From IMG/VR virus record IMGVR_UViG_3300024301_000778, positions 1 to 22,289 of that record: 22,289 nucleotides of DNA. One strand, written 5' to 3'. Of the stretch, positions 6,244 through 13,496 are shown one piece after another. A model generated the notes under the pieces. It saw only the letters and a list, made by a program, of their open reading frames with translations, did not search any database and was not told where the DNA came from. Every line of letters starts with the position of its first letter. Position 1 is the first letter of the stretch. The position numbers and the translations under genes are program-made. This DNA comes from a virus.

Positions 6244-6743
6244 TGAACAAGTCATACTTTCTATTCAAGACCAAAGAAGGTCATTACATAGTCGAGAACA
6301 AAGACGTTCACAAGGTACCTAAGCCTCGTGAGATGCTCACTCGTGCTGCCACTGTAGAGGCAGTGCGTGACTATGCCGCTAAGAATAGAATAGAAGTTGA
6401 CATTGACAAAGCAAGAGCAAAGTCTAAGCACACTGAAGAGACCAAGCTAAAGATAAGCGCAGGCGTGAAGGCTAATCACGGACACAAAGACGGTCTAACA
6501 GAATCTCATAAGTCTAAGATTAAAAAGACTATGACAGGCACACGCCAAGACTACATGAATCCTATGTACGGTAGAAAACATAAAGAATCTACACGACAAA
6601 AGATGCATGAGGCTTGGAAGAAACGTGTACGTAAGCGTTGGATATGTGGCCCAGAAGGAGCTTTCTTAGTTCCTAAACATGAGCCACTGCCCGAAGGCTA
6701 TCAACTTGGAATGAAGTACGACAAATATCGTCCCGAAGACTAG
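6243..6743 (+). CDS. NUMOD3-repeat DNA-binding protein without nuclease domain
   Basis: A 166-residue highly basic protein. Three NUMOD3-like helix modules are visible: HTEETKLKISAG (63-74), LTESHKSKIKKTMTG (85-99) and NPMYGRKHKESTRQKMHEAW (106-125), the last being textbook. NUMOD3 modules normally form the DNA-reading tail of GIY-YIG or HNH homing endonucleases, but no GIY-YIG, HNH or EDxHD catalytic block is present. It is coupled by TAATG to the PD-(D/E)XK candidate, so it may supply DNA targeting to that protein, or it may be the remnant of a homing endonuclease. The C-terminal GPEGAFLVPKHEPLPEGYQLG resembles tails of phage NUMOD proteins. Confidence 0.78.
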   Translation: MNKSYFLFKTKEGHYIVENKDVHKVPKPREMLTRAATVEAVRDYAAKNRIEVDIDKARAKSKHTEETKLKISAGVKANHGHKDGLTESHKSKIKKTMTGTRQDYMNPMYGRKHKESTRQKMHEAWKKRVRKRWICGPEGAFLVPKHEPLPEGYQLGMKYDKYRPED

Positions 6744-7189
6744 AGAATATACTCAAAGTTATTTGTAGTCTCGTTGTCTCCGATCTTCTTCGCCCCATTC
6801 TTCAAATGAAAATTTTCTGCCATCTCTGTCTTAGGAGATAGTGTAACAATTCTAGGCCAATAACTTTTTGAGATTTCTTGATGCTCTTGCTGTACAAAGC
6901 GAAGCAGACATTCAATAATCTGTCTGCCTGCTCCTTTCTTGTAAGACCAAACAGTATAAGGTGACACAACCATTTCATGTCCTTCTTTTGATGTTAAGTC
7001 TTTCTCTTCAGTAGGTACACCGAATGTCAATGCACAACATACTATGGCAAGAACTTCAGTGCCTTCGACTAGTGCAAATGCTTTATTTCTGCCACTTGTT
7101 CTAAACTCAGCAGAAAGATGCGGTCGAACAGGATCATCCTTAATATAAGGTGCGATTTGTTCTTCTGTTAAATGCACGAAATTTCTCAT
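6740..7189 (-). CDS. GNAT-family N-acetyltransferase-like protein
   Basis: A 149-residue protein with a GNAT-like layout: strand pair KAFALVEGTEVLAIVCCAL (36-54), beta-4 and turn YTVWSYKKGAGRQIIECLLRFVQ (78-100) containing the G-x-G acetyl-CoA loop (Gly86, Gly88), and the late helix MAENFHLKNGAKKIG (123-137), typical of the family's C-terminal xxFYxKxGF region. The pyrophosphate-loop arginine/glutamine is replaced, so cofactor binding is probable rather than certain. Acceptor unknown. The gene converges on the plus-strand cassette, sharing a CTAG in which both genes stop. Its ATG lies within the end of the previous gene. Confidence 0.68.
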   Translation of the reverse strand: MRNFVHLTEEQIAPYIKDDPVRPHLSAEFRTSGRNKAFALVEGTEVLAIVCCALTFGVPTEEKDLTSKEGHEMVVSPYTVWSYKKGAGRQIIECLLRFVQQEHQEISKSYWPRIVTLSPKTEMAENFHLKNGAKKIGDNETTNNFEYIL

Positions 7190-7731
7190 CAGATAACCAC
7201 TTCGTCTCGGGCGGATTTGCCTTTCCTAACTCTAGGAGTCTTTGTAGCAGGCTTTTTCTTGGCACTTTTTCGAGGCGGTTTATTATACTCCTCTATACCA
7301 AGAATCGGCAAACACTTCTCTAGTTTAGGATAGAGTTTCAATAACTCTCCATCTTTAACTGCGGTGAGAATCTTAGCTTCTTCGTGTTGTACTGCTTCGA
7401 GAATATTGACCCACTGTTGTTCACGCTTCCATGGCGGTAGATTGCTCATGTTGCTATTAGGATCTACAAACTGTTTTACTCTGCGCCATTCAAGCGTGAG
7501 TGTAGTCTCACCCATGCCCGCAGGAATATCATCTTGAATCTTTGCTGTCTCTGGCATACCTTCTGGCAATTGCCAGTCTACTTTCTCAGCACCTACACCC
7601 ATGCGAACAATAGGCACTACTGTTTGATTCTTAGAAGCCCAAGTCTTGAGTCGCTGTACTTGTTCTTCTGGCTTGTCGGCATCGAACACCCACTTAAAGC
7701 CTTCGTCTACTTGTCTAAAATTATTCTGCAT
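7189..7731 (-). CDS. conserved T4-like phage protein, possibly DUF6433-type
   Basis: A 180-residue protein. The core order (LPEGMP ... G-x-TTLTLEWRRVKQFV ... NLPPWKREQQWVNILEAVQHEEAKILTAVKD ... LYPKLEKCLPILGI) resembles a protein found in many marine T4-like phages that I associate with DUF6433; the number is from memory. The C-terminal 30 residues are Lys/Arg/Pro-rich (RKSAKKKPATKTPRVRKGKS) and may bind DNA. Of three in-frame ATG/TTG codons (7743, 7737, 7731) I choose 7731 because GGAG lies 6 nt before it. Overlaps the acidic 50-aa ORF upstream. Function unknown. Confidence 0.65.
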   Translation of the reverse strand: MQNNFRQVDEGFKWVFDADKPEEQVQRLKTWASKNQTVVPIVRMGVGAEKVDWQLPEGMPETAKIQDDIPAGMGETTLTLEWRRVKQFVDPNSNMSNLPPWKREQQWVNILEAVQHEEAKILTAVKDGELLKLYPKLEKCLPILGIEEYNKPPRKSAKKKPATKTPRVRKGKSARDEVVI

Positions 7732-7873
7732 CTTCATCTCCAAAAGATTCTAACTCATCTTGTTCTATGAGCATAGCAAACTCAGTTTTGATTTCTTCGA
7801 GTTCTCTTGCCTTTCGCTGCTCATCTGTTTCTTTTAAGGTATCAACCTCAATCAAGACTTCTCTATTCGTCAT
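7721..7873 (-). CDS. acidic 50-aa hypothetical protein
   Basis: Protein starting MTNREVLIEVDTLKETDEQR and ending ESFGDEDAE; one long charged helix is likely. The start at 7873 (after GAGATTAAAG) is chosen over an upstream in-frame ATG at 7972 because that reading would lie inside the preceding gene. It overlaps its neighbours by 11 nt and 11 nt. Function unknown; strongly acidic small phage proteins often bind host proteins or mimic DNA, but no specific sign of either is seen. Confidence 0.65.
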   Translation of the reverse strand: MTNREVLIEVDTLKETDEQRKARELEEIKTEFAMLIEQDELESFGDEDAE

Positions 7874-8099
7874 CTTTAATCTCCCAATCCACATCATAAC
7901 CGCCTTTGCGATCTGTCCATAAATCATCTTCACGGTCGTAATCGAATTCCCACATGAATTCATTGAACTCATCTGATTCTTCTTCGTAATGTTCCATGAA
8001 GGATTCTACACTACCAAAAGTTTCGATGATTTCTTCTTCTGGCACATCGTAAGTGAATGTGCTAGTCATTTGATGATATTCACGCTTTTCAATAATCAT
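7863..8099 (-). CDS. acidic 78-aa hypothetical protein
   Basis: Very acidic protein, MIIEKREYHQMTSTFTYDVP at the start and DYDREDDLWTDRKGGYDVDW near the end. It has Phe/Tyr/Trp residues regularly spaced among Asp and Glu, a composition seen in DNA-mimic or inhibitor proteins, though also in ordinary small phage proteins. The ATG follows the RNase H stop directly (TAAATG), so it is translated from the same message. No family recognised. Confidence 0.65.
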   Translation of the reverse strand: MIIEKREYHQMTSTFTYDVPEEEIIETFGSVESFMEHYEEESDEFNEFMWEFDYDREDDLWTDRKGGYDVDWEIKDDE

Positions 8100-8996
8100 T
8101 TAAAAGTCCGCCATAACTTCAAGCATGTTCTTCATTTTGTGCTTGATAAAATAATTTAATAGTTGAGACTTATCGCCTCCCTGTTGTCGTTCGTAACTAC
8201 TTATAATCTCATCTTTGATGTCTTGTGGAGTCTTAGTTAGGTCCACAAGCATTTGATTACGATTGTAACCGTGAGACATATCAGAAGTGATCCACTTCTC
8301 AGGAGGAGTTTTCTTCCACTCTGTTAGTAGATTCTTACGAATAGACTTTTGCCTAATGCCTTCAACAAAACAATTGTCTGCCGATAGCATGTTAGGTACA
8401 CCGTCACCTTTGTCGCCTGTGATGATGTGTTCCATCAATACTTGTTCAGCAGGCTCTTTGATTTTGATCCACTTCTTCTGTGCAGGTGAGTACTGTTTCA
8501 CATTGCTCCACTTCTGTAACTGATTGAAGTCATGATCACCTGACAACACTAGAAAAGGAATCTGTGTGCCTTCATCAAACAAACCACCACCTTCGCCTGC
8601 TGTCTGTGAATATTCAGCGAGTGTACCGATAACATCATCAGCCTCAGCACCGTCAACATCGATTACAGGATAAGGAAAGTATTCATCCAGTTCGTTGCGA
8701 ATAGTAGTCAGTGCCTCGAATATAGCAGACCAATCGTGGGCGCTGTCATCTCGTGCTTTCTTTCGGTGTGCCTTGTAGTAAGGAAATACATCTCTACGCC
8801 AATAGCGTCTGTTGTCGCAAGCGATTACTACCTCATCGCCAAATTCATCTGAGAATTTGTTTTTGTATGAGCGTATTGTGTTGAGTATCATGTGACGCAT
8901 CAATGGCAAATTGACCTCGATGTCTGAACCGCCACGATGACCAATCTCACCCATGAATGTAGCAATTGCTACTTGATTAAAGTCTACTACCATCAT
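8100..8996 (-). CDS. rnh: RNase H / 5'-3' flap exonuclease, T4 Rnh type
   Basis: Removes RNA primers and adjacent DNA from lagging-strand fragments. The FEN/T4 RNase H active-site acids are all placed: Asp5 (VVDFNQ), Asp61 (ACDNRRYWRRDVFPYYK), Glu118, Asp120 and Asp121 (DGAEADDVIG), Asp154 and Asp156 (LSGDHDFNQL), and Asp195 and Asp198 in the helix-hairpin-helix entry GDKGDGVPN. YWRRDVFPYYKAHRKKAR is typical of the T4 group. The 298 residues match T4 RNase H (about 305). Two ATG codons in tandem start it, just after the preceding stop. A replication gene in the operon driven from 10158. Confidence 0.93.
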   Translation of the reverse strand: MMVVDFNQVAIATFMGEIGHRGGSDIEVNLPLMRHMILNTIRSYKNKFSDEFGDEVVIACDNRRYWRRDVFPYYKAHRKKARDDSAHDWSAIFEALTTIRNELDEYFPYPVIDVDGAEADDVIGTLAEYSQTAGEGGGLFDEGTQIPFLVLSGDHDFNQLQKWSNVKQYSPAQKKWIKIKEPAEQVLMEHIITGDKGDGVPNMLSADNCFVEGIRQKSIRKNLLTEWKKTPPEKWITSDMSHGYNRNQMLVDLTKTPQDIKDEIISSYERQQGGDKSQLLNYFIKHKMKNMLEVMADF

Positions 8997-8997
8997 G

Positions 8998-10098
8998 TTA
9001 TATAACCCTCACAATAACCATCGAAGGAAGTAATCGCTTGCGAGGTGCGAGTTTCTTGCCACGAATCGTGTCAACATATTTGTGCAGTCCGTTTTTGCGA
9101 GCTGCCATAAATTCAGGTACCTGTACTTCAGGCTTTCGCATTGTCTTCTCATAAGATTTTGCTTCTGAATAGTTATCTATACTAGTGCCTTTCACACTTA
9201 GCGTACCCTCATACTCTGAGGCATACACACCGATCTTTTTACGAGCAGTGTCATAGACCCACACTTCACTTGCGCCAATGATTTCTACAGGATCAACTGA
9301 CTTGAGATTGAGTTCAGCAAACTCCTTGAGATACTTGAGACGGCGAACAACCTTTGTCTTGTCTGTAGGCTTCTTACGGCGAATACGGACAATCTTCTTT
9401 GACTGTTTAGTTTCAAGTAGACCTGTTTGTAATTGAGCATAAAACTCTACGAGCTTTTTGATTGTAGACAGTTTAAGATGACTGTAGCCTTCTACTAACT
9501 GCTTGTCCCACTCACTAAGATCCCCTTTGAGATTTCGAAGAGATAACAGTTCACGCCACTCAAATGCCATTTCATCTAGCTTTGTGTAGGCTGTTGTGAG
9601 TTCTGCTGCGTTGAGTTTGTATCCCTCAACAAATGATTCTATATTGACTTTGCCGTTCTGTGCAATTGCAGCCTGAACATCTTCTACGCCATCGAGAAAG
9701 TTATCAAGATTTTTTCTGATAGACACCACTTTGGGTGCTTCTTCTTTGTCGGCAACATAAGCATTACCCTTTGCTACCAAATCATCTTTGATAGAGTGAA
9801 GGTACTTTTCATGTGCCTGCGTCATGTAGCCGAGCTTAGACCAAATGTAACCATACTTAGCGATAGAATAGAAAGTAGAATCAGGCGACTTCAGAATGCT
9901 TGTTACATCATCTGCCGAAAAGTTCGCCTTCATCCACTTCTTGATGTGAGGCACACCAGACTTGTCGGCAACTTCGTAGTGAGTGAAATACTCACAGTCA
10001 CGAAATGCTGCCTCACGGTCTGCCTCGTCTGTGTACTCTTTGAATTCTCGCCATTTAGGTTCTGGGAGAACGTAAGTACTGCGTTGTCGTTTTGCCAT
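8998..10098 (-). CDS. conserved-type hypothetical protein, 366 aa
   Basis: A large soluble protein, mostly helical to about residue 230, then basic (KKIVRIRRKKPTDKTKVVRRLKY) followed by a beta-rich segment (EIIGASEVWVYDTARKKIGVYASEYEGTLSVKG). I do not recognise a family, though proteins of this type accompany rnh in marine T4-like phages as far as I recall. The start at 10098 (MAKRQRSTYVLPEP) is chosen over 10119 because AAGGAG lies 8 nt before it. It is the first gene after a perfect sigma-70 promoter, so early expression is likely; the basic centre suggests nucleic acid contact. Confidence 0.78.
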   Translation of the reverse strand: MAKRQRSTYVLPEPKWREFKEYTDEADREAAFRDCEYFTHYEVADKSGVPHIKKWMKANFSADDVTSILKSPDSTFYSIAKYGYIWSKLGYMTQAHEKYLHSIKDDLVAKGNAYVADKEEAPKVVSIRKNLDNFLDGVEDVQAAIAQNGKVNIESFVEGYKLNAAELTTAYTKLDEMAFEWRELLSLRNLKGDLSEWDKQLVEGYSHLKLSTIKKLVEFYAQLQTGLLETKQSKKIVRIRRKKPTDKTKVVRRLKYLKEFAELNLKSVDPVEIIGASEVWVYDTARKKIGVYASEYEGTLSVKGTSIDNYSEAKSYEKTMRKPEVQVPEFMAARKNGLHKYVDTIRGKKLAPRKRLLPSMVIVRVI

Positions 10099-10129
10099 TA
10101 AAGGACTCCTTATTTTCATTACAATAGTA

Positions 10130-10158
10130 ATTATAACACCTAGGAGTCACGTTGTCAA
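10130..10158 (-). promoter_or_regulatory. consensus sigma-70 promoter before the 366-aa gene and rnh
   Basis: Minus-strand TTGACA (10153-10158), 17 bp, TATAAT (10130-10135), both exact. The start site is near 10123, about 25 nt before the ATG at 10098. It occupies the only sizeable gap between 10098 and 10162. Confidence 0.88.
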
Positions 10159-10161
10159 GCA

Positions 10162-10449
10162 CTAATCTGCTGCTCTAACATACTCATTTTGAATAGAAAA
10201 ATCAATGACTTTATCAAACTTGATAGTACGCCAGCCTTTCTTCTCTGTATCGAATACAGTGAGAACACCTGCAGCCTTTGCCTTTCCGGTACCTTTTGTT
10301 TCCGGCACAATAGACTCTTGTAGAGTACATTTCATATCACGCACTGTACCGTCAGCCTTTTCAAACTGGACATTGCACTCATAGCGATTCAGATAGTCTA
10401 CTACTTTGCCTTGCCATGCTGCTTCATTTCTTTCACGGTGGTAGTTCAT
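10162..10449 (-). CDS. Sm-like / WYL_2-type phage protein
   Basis: A 95-residue protein with the pattern of the small SH3/Sm-like phage domain (Pfam WYL_2, formerly DUF2693): VQFEKADGTVRDMKCTLQ (27-44), then a VLTVFDTEKKGWRTIKFDKV strand set (62-81). These proteins are widespread in marine T4-like phages and may bind nucleic acid or a ligand, but the role is not established. Coupled by ATGA to the preceding membrane-protein gene. No membrane or signal segments. Confidence 0.68.
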   Translation of the reverse strand: MNYHRERNEAAWQGKVVDYLNRYECNVQFEKADGTVRDMKCTLQESIVPETKGTGKAKAAGVLTVFDTEKKGWRTIKFDKVIDFSIQNEYVRAAD

Positions 10450-11393
10450 ACTTTAGTTCCTTTCTTATCAATTAACCATTCAAGTTTTTTGCGAACTCGT
10501 CTATCAAGTCGCTGTACATGTTGTAGATCGTCTTCGGTGATTTCCATATCACTTTCTGGTTCAGGCTCAGATTCAGTCTCTTCGATGCCAAACTCTTCTA
10601 CTTCTGGCTCTAAGTCTTTCTCTGATATAAACGTGATACTTTCACCTTTACGCTCTTTCATGCTCATATTAGCCGCTACAACAAGCAAGATAGCCAACGG
10701 GTCAAATACAAGTATTAATAGTATTATAACAAACCTGACAGTTTTGTCAAGTGTTTCTTTATCTGTATCACCATATATCATTTCGGCAACATACAATAGA
10801 GGTCCGACTTCAACCTCAATTAGCAATTGCTCTGTCTCCAGTACTAGTTTTTCTTCCGACAAGGCGTCAATGGCTGCTACTGCTGCATCAATTGAGGCGT
10901 TTAATTCCTCCCTTTCTGCTGCTTGACTCTCTCTTGTAGCTATCGCACCATCATCACCACGAATTCTGTCGTAGTCTATGAGTGTTTGTACTGTGTCGTC
11001 TAACTGTGCTAGTACTGTCTCTGCGTCTGCTATACGTCTCTGCTCAGTTTCTATGCGTCTATCAAGCCTAGCGACTTGTAATGTGTTATCGCCTGTAGAA
11101 ACGCTGTGCTCGAGGTGTGCTTTACTAAGAAAGCCAAAGATGCCCATCGATGTGATGACGGACAGAATGATAACAGCAACCGTAAAGTATGACTTCATGG
11201 CGAGTGCTGTTTTGTTCCAGTATCGATACAGCCACGATGCCGTGACGAGTTTCGCTACCTCTAATACAACACCCATTGCGAGAATAGGTTCTGCTGCTGC
11301 CGGAAAGATTGCCATGAGACCGACAATCGAAAAATAACCTGCTACTGTAGATACTGCCAATGCTGAAAATAGTAAAAGTGCTATGAATAACAT
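10446..11393 (-). CDS. four-TM membrane protein with long periplasmic or cytoplasmic coiled coil
   Basis: A 315-residue integral membrane protein. Hydrophobic segments lie near residues 2-30, 34-55, 70-90 and 220-242; between the third and fourth is a heptad-rich coiled coil (about 105-195, LDRRIETEQRRIADAETVLAQL onward); the C-terminal 70 residues are acidic and then basic. The ATG at 11393 (MLFIALLLF) is preferred to a GTG at 11405, but both are possible. The role is unknown; similar-looking proteins occur in marine T4-like phages. Candidate roles are anchoring replication or assembly to the inner membrane, superinfection exclusion or spanning, all inference. Confidence 0.78.
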   Translation of the reverse strand: MLFIALLLFSALAVSTVAGYFSIVGLMAIFPAAAEPILAMGVVLEVAKLVTASWLYRYWNKTALAMKSYFTVAVIILSVITSMGIFGFLSKAHLEHSVSTGDNTLQVARLDRRIETEQRRIADAETVLAQLDDTVQTLIDYDRIRGDDGAIATRESQAAEREELNASIDAAVAAIDALSEEKLVLETEQLLIEVEVGPLLYVAEMIYGDTDKETLDKTVRFVIILLILVFDPLAILLVVAANMSMKERKGESITFISEKDLEPEVEEFGIEETESEPEPESDMEITEDDLQHVQRLDRRVRKKLEWLIDKKGTKV

Positions 11394-11725
11394 TTTGGTG
11401 TCCACTCTATGGGCTCGAAATCAGCCAGAGGTTCTTTGTTCAGGCGGATATTGAGCATGGAATTTAAACACTTAGGATCGTGTCGTTGTTGCCACTGTAG
11501 GAGAAACTCTTGCATTTTAGCCCACGACTTCTTGTCGAACTCTGCAATAGTTTCCTTCTCAAGTTGTCCTTCGTACTCTAGGACATACTTTGAAGACCCA
11601 TAATATTTTTCATACAGGCGTTGTGTTTTGCCTGAGTAACCTATGTAGTATGTTCCGTCTGGAAAATAGGTACAATAAACTCTATGTACCTGTTTCTCCT
11701 TCGGCTTCTTTTTCTTCACTGCCAT
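11381..11725 (-). CDS. GIY-YIG-domain endonuclease-like protein
   Basis: A 114-residue protein: basic tail MAVKKKKPKEKQ, then VYCTYFPDGTYYIGYSGK (16-33), where YIG (27-29) is the second signature and VYC replaces GIY. Arg36 follows in TQRLYEKYYGSSK; Glu73 (MQEFLLQW) is the likely metal-binding Glu, with Asn88 (CLNSML) after it. Compared with I-TevI/Seg proteins the catalytic core is present and the DNA-binding tail is absent, so it may be a reduced Seg-like homing nuclease. It has its own late promoter inside the preceding gene and a good ribosome site (AAGGAA, 6-7 nt). It overlaps both neighbours. Confidence 0.68.
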   Translation of the reverse strand: MAVKKKKPKEKQVHRVYCTYFPDGTYYIGYSGKTQRLYEKYYGSSKYVLEYEGQLEKETIAEFDKKSWAKMQEFLLQWQQRHDPKCLNSMLNIRLNKEPLADFEPIEWTPKCYS

Positions 11726-11894
11726 CTAGTGTTCCTTCATCATCAGAAACACTATTTATAAAGTCTTCAGCAGTCGTAAACTTCAGGTCAGTATCGTTCT
11801 TCTTGCCGAAGATTTTGTCCCAGTTATCGGCGAACTTTTTATCGTCAGCGCCCTTGCGGCGTGCTGAACCCTTGCCCCCATGCCATTTTGTCAT
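11682..11894 (-). CDS. small basic/acidic conserved-type phage protein, 70 aa
   Basis: Protein starting MTKWHGGKGSARRKGADDKK, followed by FADNWDKIFGKK and an acidic C-terminal half ending EEKEAEGETGT. Short proteins with a W-x-GGKGS-x-RR start and a YDKIFGKK-like motif recur in marine T4-like phages; function unknown. Start at 11894 forms a TAATG overlap with the zinc-ribbon gene. The GIY-YIG gene starts inside its last 44 nt and a late promoter lies within its coding sequence. Confidence 0.72.
   Translation of the reverse strand: MTKWHGGKGSARRKGADDKKFADNWDKIFGKKNDTDLKFTTAEDFINSVSDDEGTLDGSEEKEAEGETGT
11753..11760 (-). promoter_or_regulatory. T4-type late promoter for the GIY-YIG gene
   Basis: Exact TATAAATA on the minus strand, within the coding sequence of the 70-aa gene. 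The start site would be near 11747, giving a leader of about 21 nt with AAGGAA before the ATG at 11725, the same layout as the element at 5149. Confidence 0.65.
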
Positions 11895-12082
11895 TACCAA
11901 TCTTCCTCTATATCGTCTTCATCTATGAAGTCATCGAGCGATGCTTCAATCTCTAACTCTGCACCACAAAAAGAACAAAAACTTACTACATAATGCCTGT
12001 CTGACATGTCGTGGCGTACTTTATATTCTGCCTCACACTCTTCGCATTCTACAGTTTTTTTGATTATGATACTATCTGACAT
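11894..12082 (-). CDS. zinc-ribbon protein, 62 aa
   Basis: Starts MSDSIIIKKTVECEECEAEY. Two CxxC knuckles, Cys13/Cys16 and Cys36/Cys39 (SFCSFCGAELE), 19 residues apart, make a zinc ribbon, followed by a very acidic tail (DDFIDEDDIEEDW). Such small phage proteins may bind RNA polymerase or nucleic acid; which is not shown. Start at 12082 is preferred to one 12 codons upstream, which would extend further into the dCMP deaminase gene. The stop overlaps the next start as TAATG. Confidence 0.78.
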   Translation of the reverse strand: MSDSIIIKKTVECEECEAEYKVRHDMSDRHYVVSFCSFCGAELEIEASLDDFIDEDDIEEDW

Positions 12083-12522
12083 CTTATTCCCGCCTTTTCT
12101 AAAAACTCCTGTCCACAACCTTTTGTTGCGTTATACTCATTTATATAGTACACCTGCGAGATGCCAGCTTGATAGATAAGTTTAGCACACTCAATGCATG
12201 GAGTATGGGTAACAAACATGGTAGCACGTAGGCTTGACTCTGTTGAGCTACATAATTTCATTAGAGCATTTGCTTCTGCATGAAGGACTTCAGGTTTTGT
12301 CGTAAGAAATTTTATGTCTCCGTTCGGCCACTTAATTACTTCTTCACATTCATTGTCCCAGCCAGAGGGAGTACCATTGTATCCTATTGACAGTATTCTG
12401 TTGTCTCGTACAATGACACAACCTACTTGTAGTTTTTTAGCAGAAGATAACAATGCAGTATCTTTTGCTACCTTAACATAATATTCTATCCATCTATCTT
12501 TCAATACTTCCCATTCGGTCAT
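12064..12522 (-). CDS. cd: dCMP deaminase
   Basis: Converts dCMP to dUMP, the substrate for thymidylate synthase (here ThyX). The zinc site of the cytidine/deoxycytidylate deaminase family is complete: His81-Ala-Glu83 (VLHAEANAL), Cys109 and Cys112 (THTPCIECAK). GCVIVRDNRILSIGYNGTPSG (35-54) is the usual substrate-binding stretch. Length 152 is near ComEB-type enzymes. The ATG at 12522 (MTEWEVLKD) overlaps the NrdB stop as ATGA, supporting this start over 12540. Part of the dNTP operon. Confidence 0.92.
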   Translation of the reverse strand: MTEWEVLKDRWIEYYVKVAKDTALLSSAKKLQVGCVIVRDNRILSIGYNGTPSGWDNECEEVIKWPNGDIKFLTTKPEVLHAEANALMKLCSSTESSLRATMFVTHTPCIECAKLIYQAGISQVYYINEYNATKGCGQEFLEKAGIRCQIVS

Positions 12523-13496
12523 GCCCAAACGTCTCCCCAATTGCCTGAAAGTGCTCCACGAGCATAGTCAGTTGCTCTATTCTCAAAAAAGTTTGTGTGA
12601 GTAGGAGCATTAATCATTTCTTCTACCCACGGCAATGGATTCTTCTTAACTTTGAAGATGCCTTTGAGTCCGAGACTAATCAATCGTCTGTCACAGATGT
12701 AACGAATGTATTTCTTCACATCTTCTGCGGTTAGATTCTCCATAGCACCCATCGCAAACGCTAGATCAATGAACTGATCTTCTAATTCTACCATCTTCTC
12801 AGCGATAGTGTAAATCTTACCTTTGAGGCTATCGTTCCATAGGTCAATGTTCTCGTTTACATATTCACGGAACAATTTAATCATGTTCTCGGCGTGTAGA
12901 GTTTCGTCTACGATTGACCAAGTAACAATCTGACCCATGCCTTTCATCTTACCGTGACGTGGGAAGTTCAGCAACATAATGAATGACGAGAACAACTGCA
13001 TGCCTTCAGTAAATGCTGAGAATGCCGCAATGTTAGTAGCGATTGTTGTCTTGTCTTGTGTCTCCATCGAAAGTTCTTGAAGATAATCGTGTTTCTCTTT
13101 CATCGCTTCATATTCAAGAAACTCATTGTAAGTAGACTCAGGCATGCCCAATGTCTCAATGAGGTGGGAATATGCTGCTACATGAAGAGCCTCACGAGCA
13201 GCAAACCCTGCGAGCATCATTCTAACTTCAGGCTGTGGGAAGTTAGGCAAGTAGTTATTTACATAACCACCCGCCACATCGATATCACCTTGAGTAAAGA
13301 AACGGAAGATGTTAGTAAGAAATCCTTTTTCTGCATCAGACAGTTTTGATTTCCAATCTTTTACATCTTCGTTCATTGGTACTTCTGTGTGTAACCAATG
13401 AGACTGTTCGTGCTTTAGCCAAGCATCATATGCCCAAGCGTAGTTGAAAGGTTTGAAGTAACTTCTCTCGTCTGTCAATTTTAATTTTGTTGCCAT
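12519..13496 (-). CDS. nrdB: ribonucleotide reductase class Ia, beta (radical) subunit
   Basis: Houses the di-iron site and tyrosyl radical used by NrdA. Ligands align with E. coli NrdB by spacing: Asp71 (TQGDIDVAGG), Glu102 and His105 (REALHVAAYSH), radical Tyr109, Glu164 (TEGMQLF), Glu198 and His201 (DETLHAENM). The 31-residue gap Asp71-Glu102 and 34-residue gap Glu164-Glu198 equal those in E. coli. The Tyr is retained, so a classical Fe2-Y enzyme is expected. Length 325 is slightly short. The ATG follows the preceding stop directly (TAAATG). Two unrelated genes separate it from nrdA. Confidence 0.95.
   Translation of the reverse strand: MATKLKLTDERSYFKPFNYAWAYDAWLKHEQSHWLHTEVPMNEDVKDWKSKLSDAEKGFLTNIFRFFTQGDIDVAGGYVNNYLPNFPQPEVRMMLAGFAAREALHVAAYSHLIETLGMPESTYNEFLEYEAMKEKHDYLQELSMETQDKTTIATNIAAFSAFTEGMQLFSSFIMLLNFPRHGKMKGMGQIVTWSIVDETLHAENMIKLFREYVNENIDLWNDSLKGKIYTIAEKMVELEDQFIDLAFAMGAMENLTAEDVKKYIRYICDRRLISLGLKGIFKVKKNPLPWVEEMINAPTHTNFFENRATDYARGALSGNWGDVWA

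Noticed and set aside
7871-7972. N-terminal extension of the 50-aa acidic protein to 83 aa
   Set aside because: The extra 33 residues lie inside the upstream 78-aa gene, lack a ribosome site, and have unrelated composition.
10411-11337. Several Ser-rich plus-strand open frames opposite the coiled-coil membrane protein
   Set aside because: Antisense of Glu/Ala/Asp-rich coding DNA commonly stays open and gives Ser-rich peptides. No start signals were seen.
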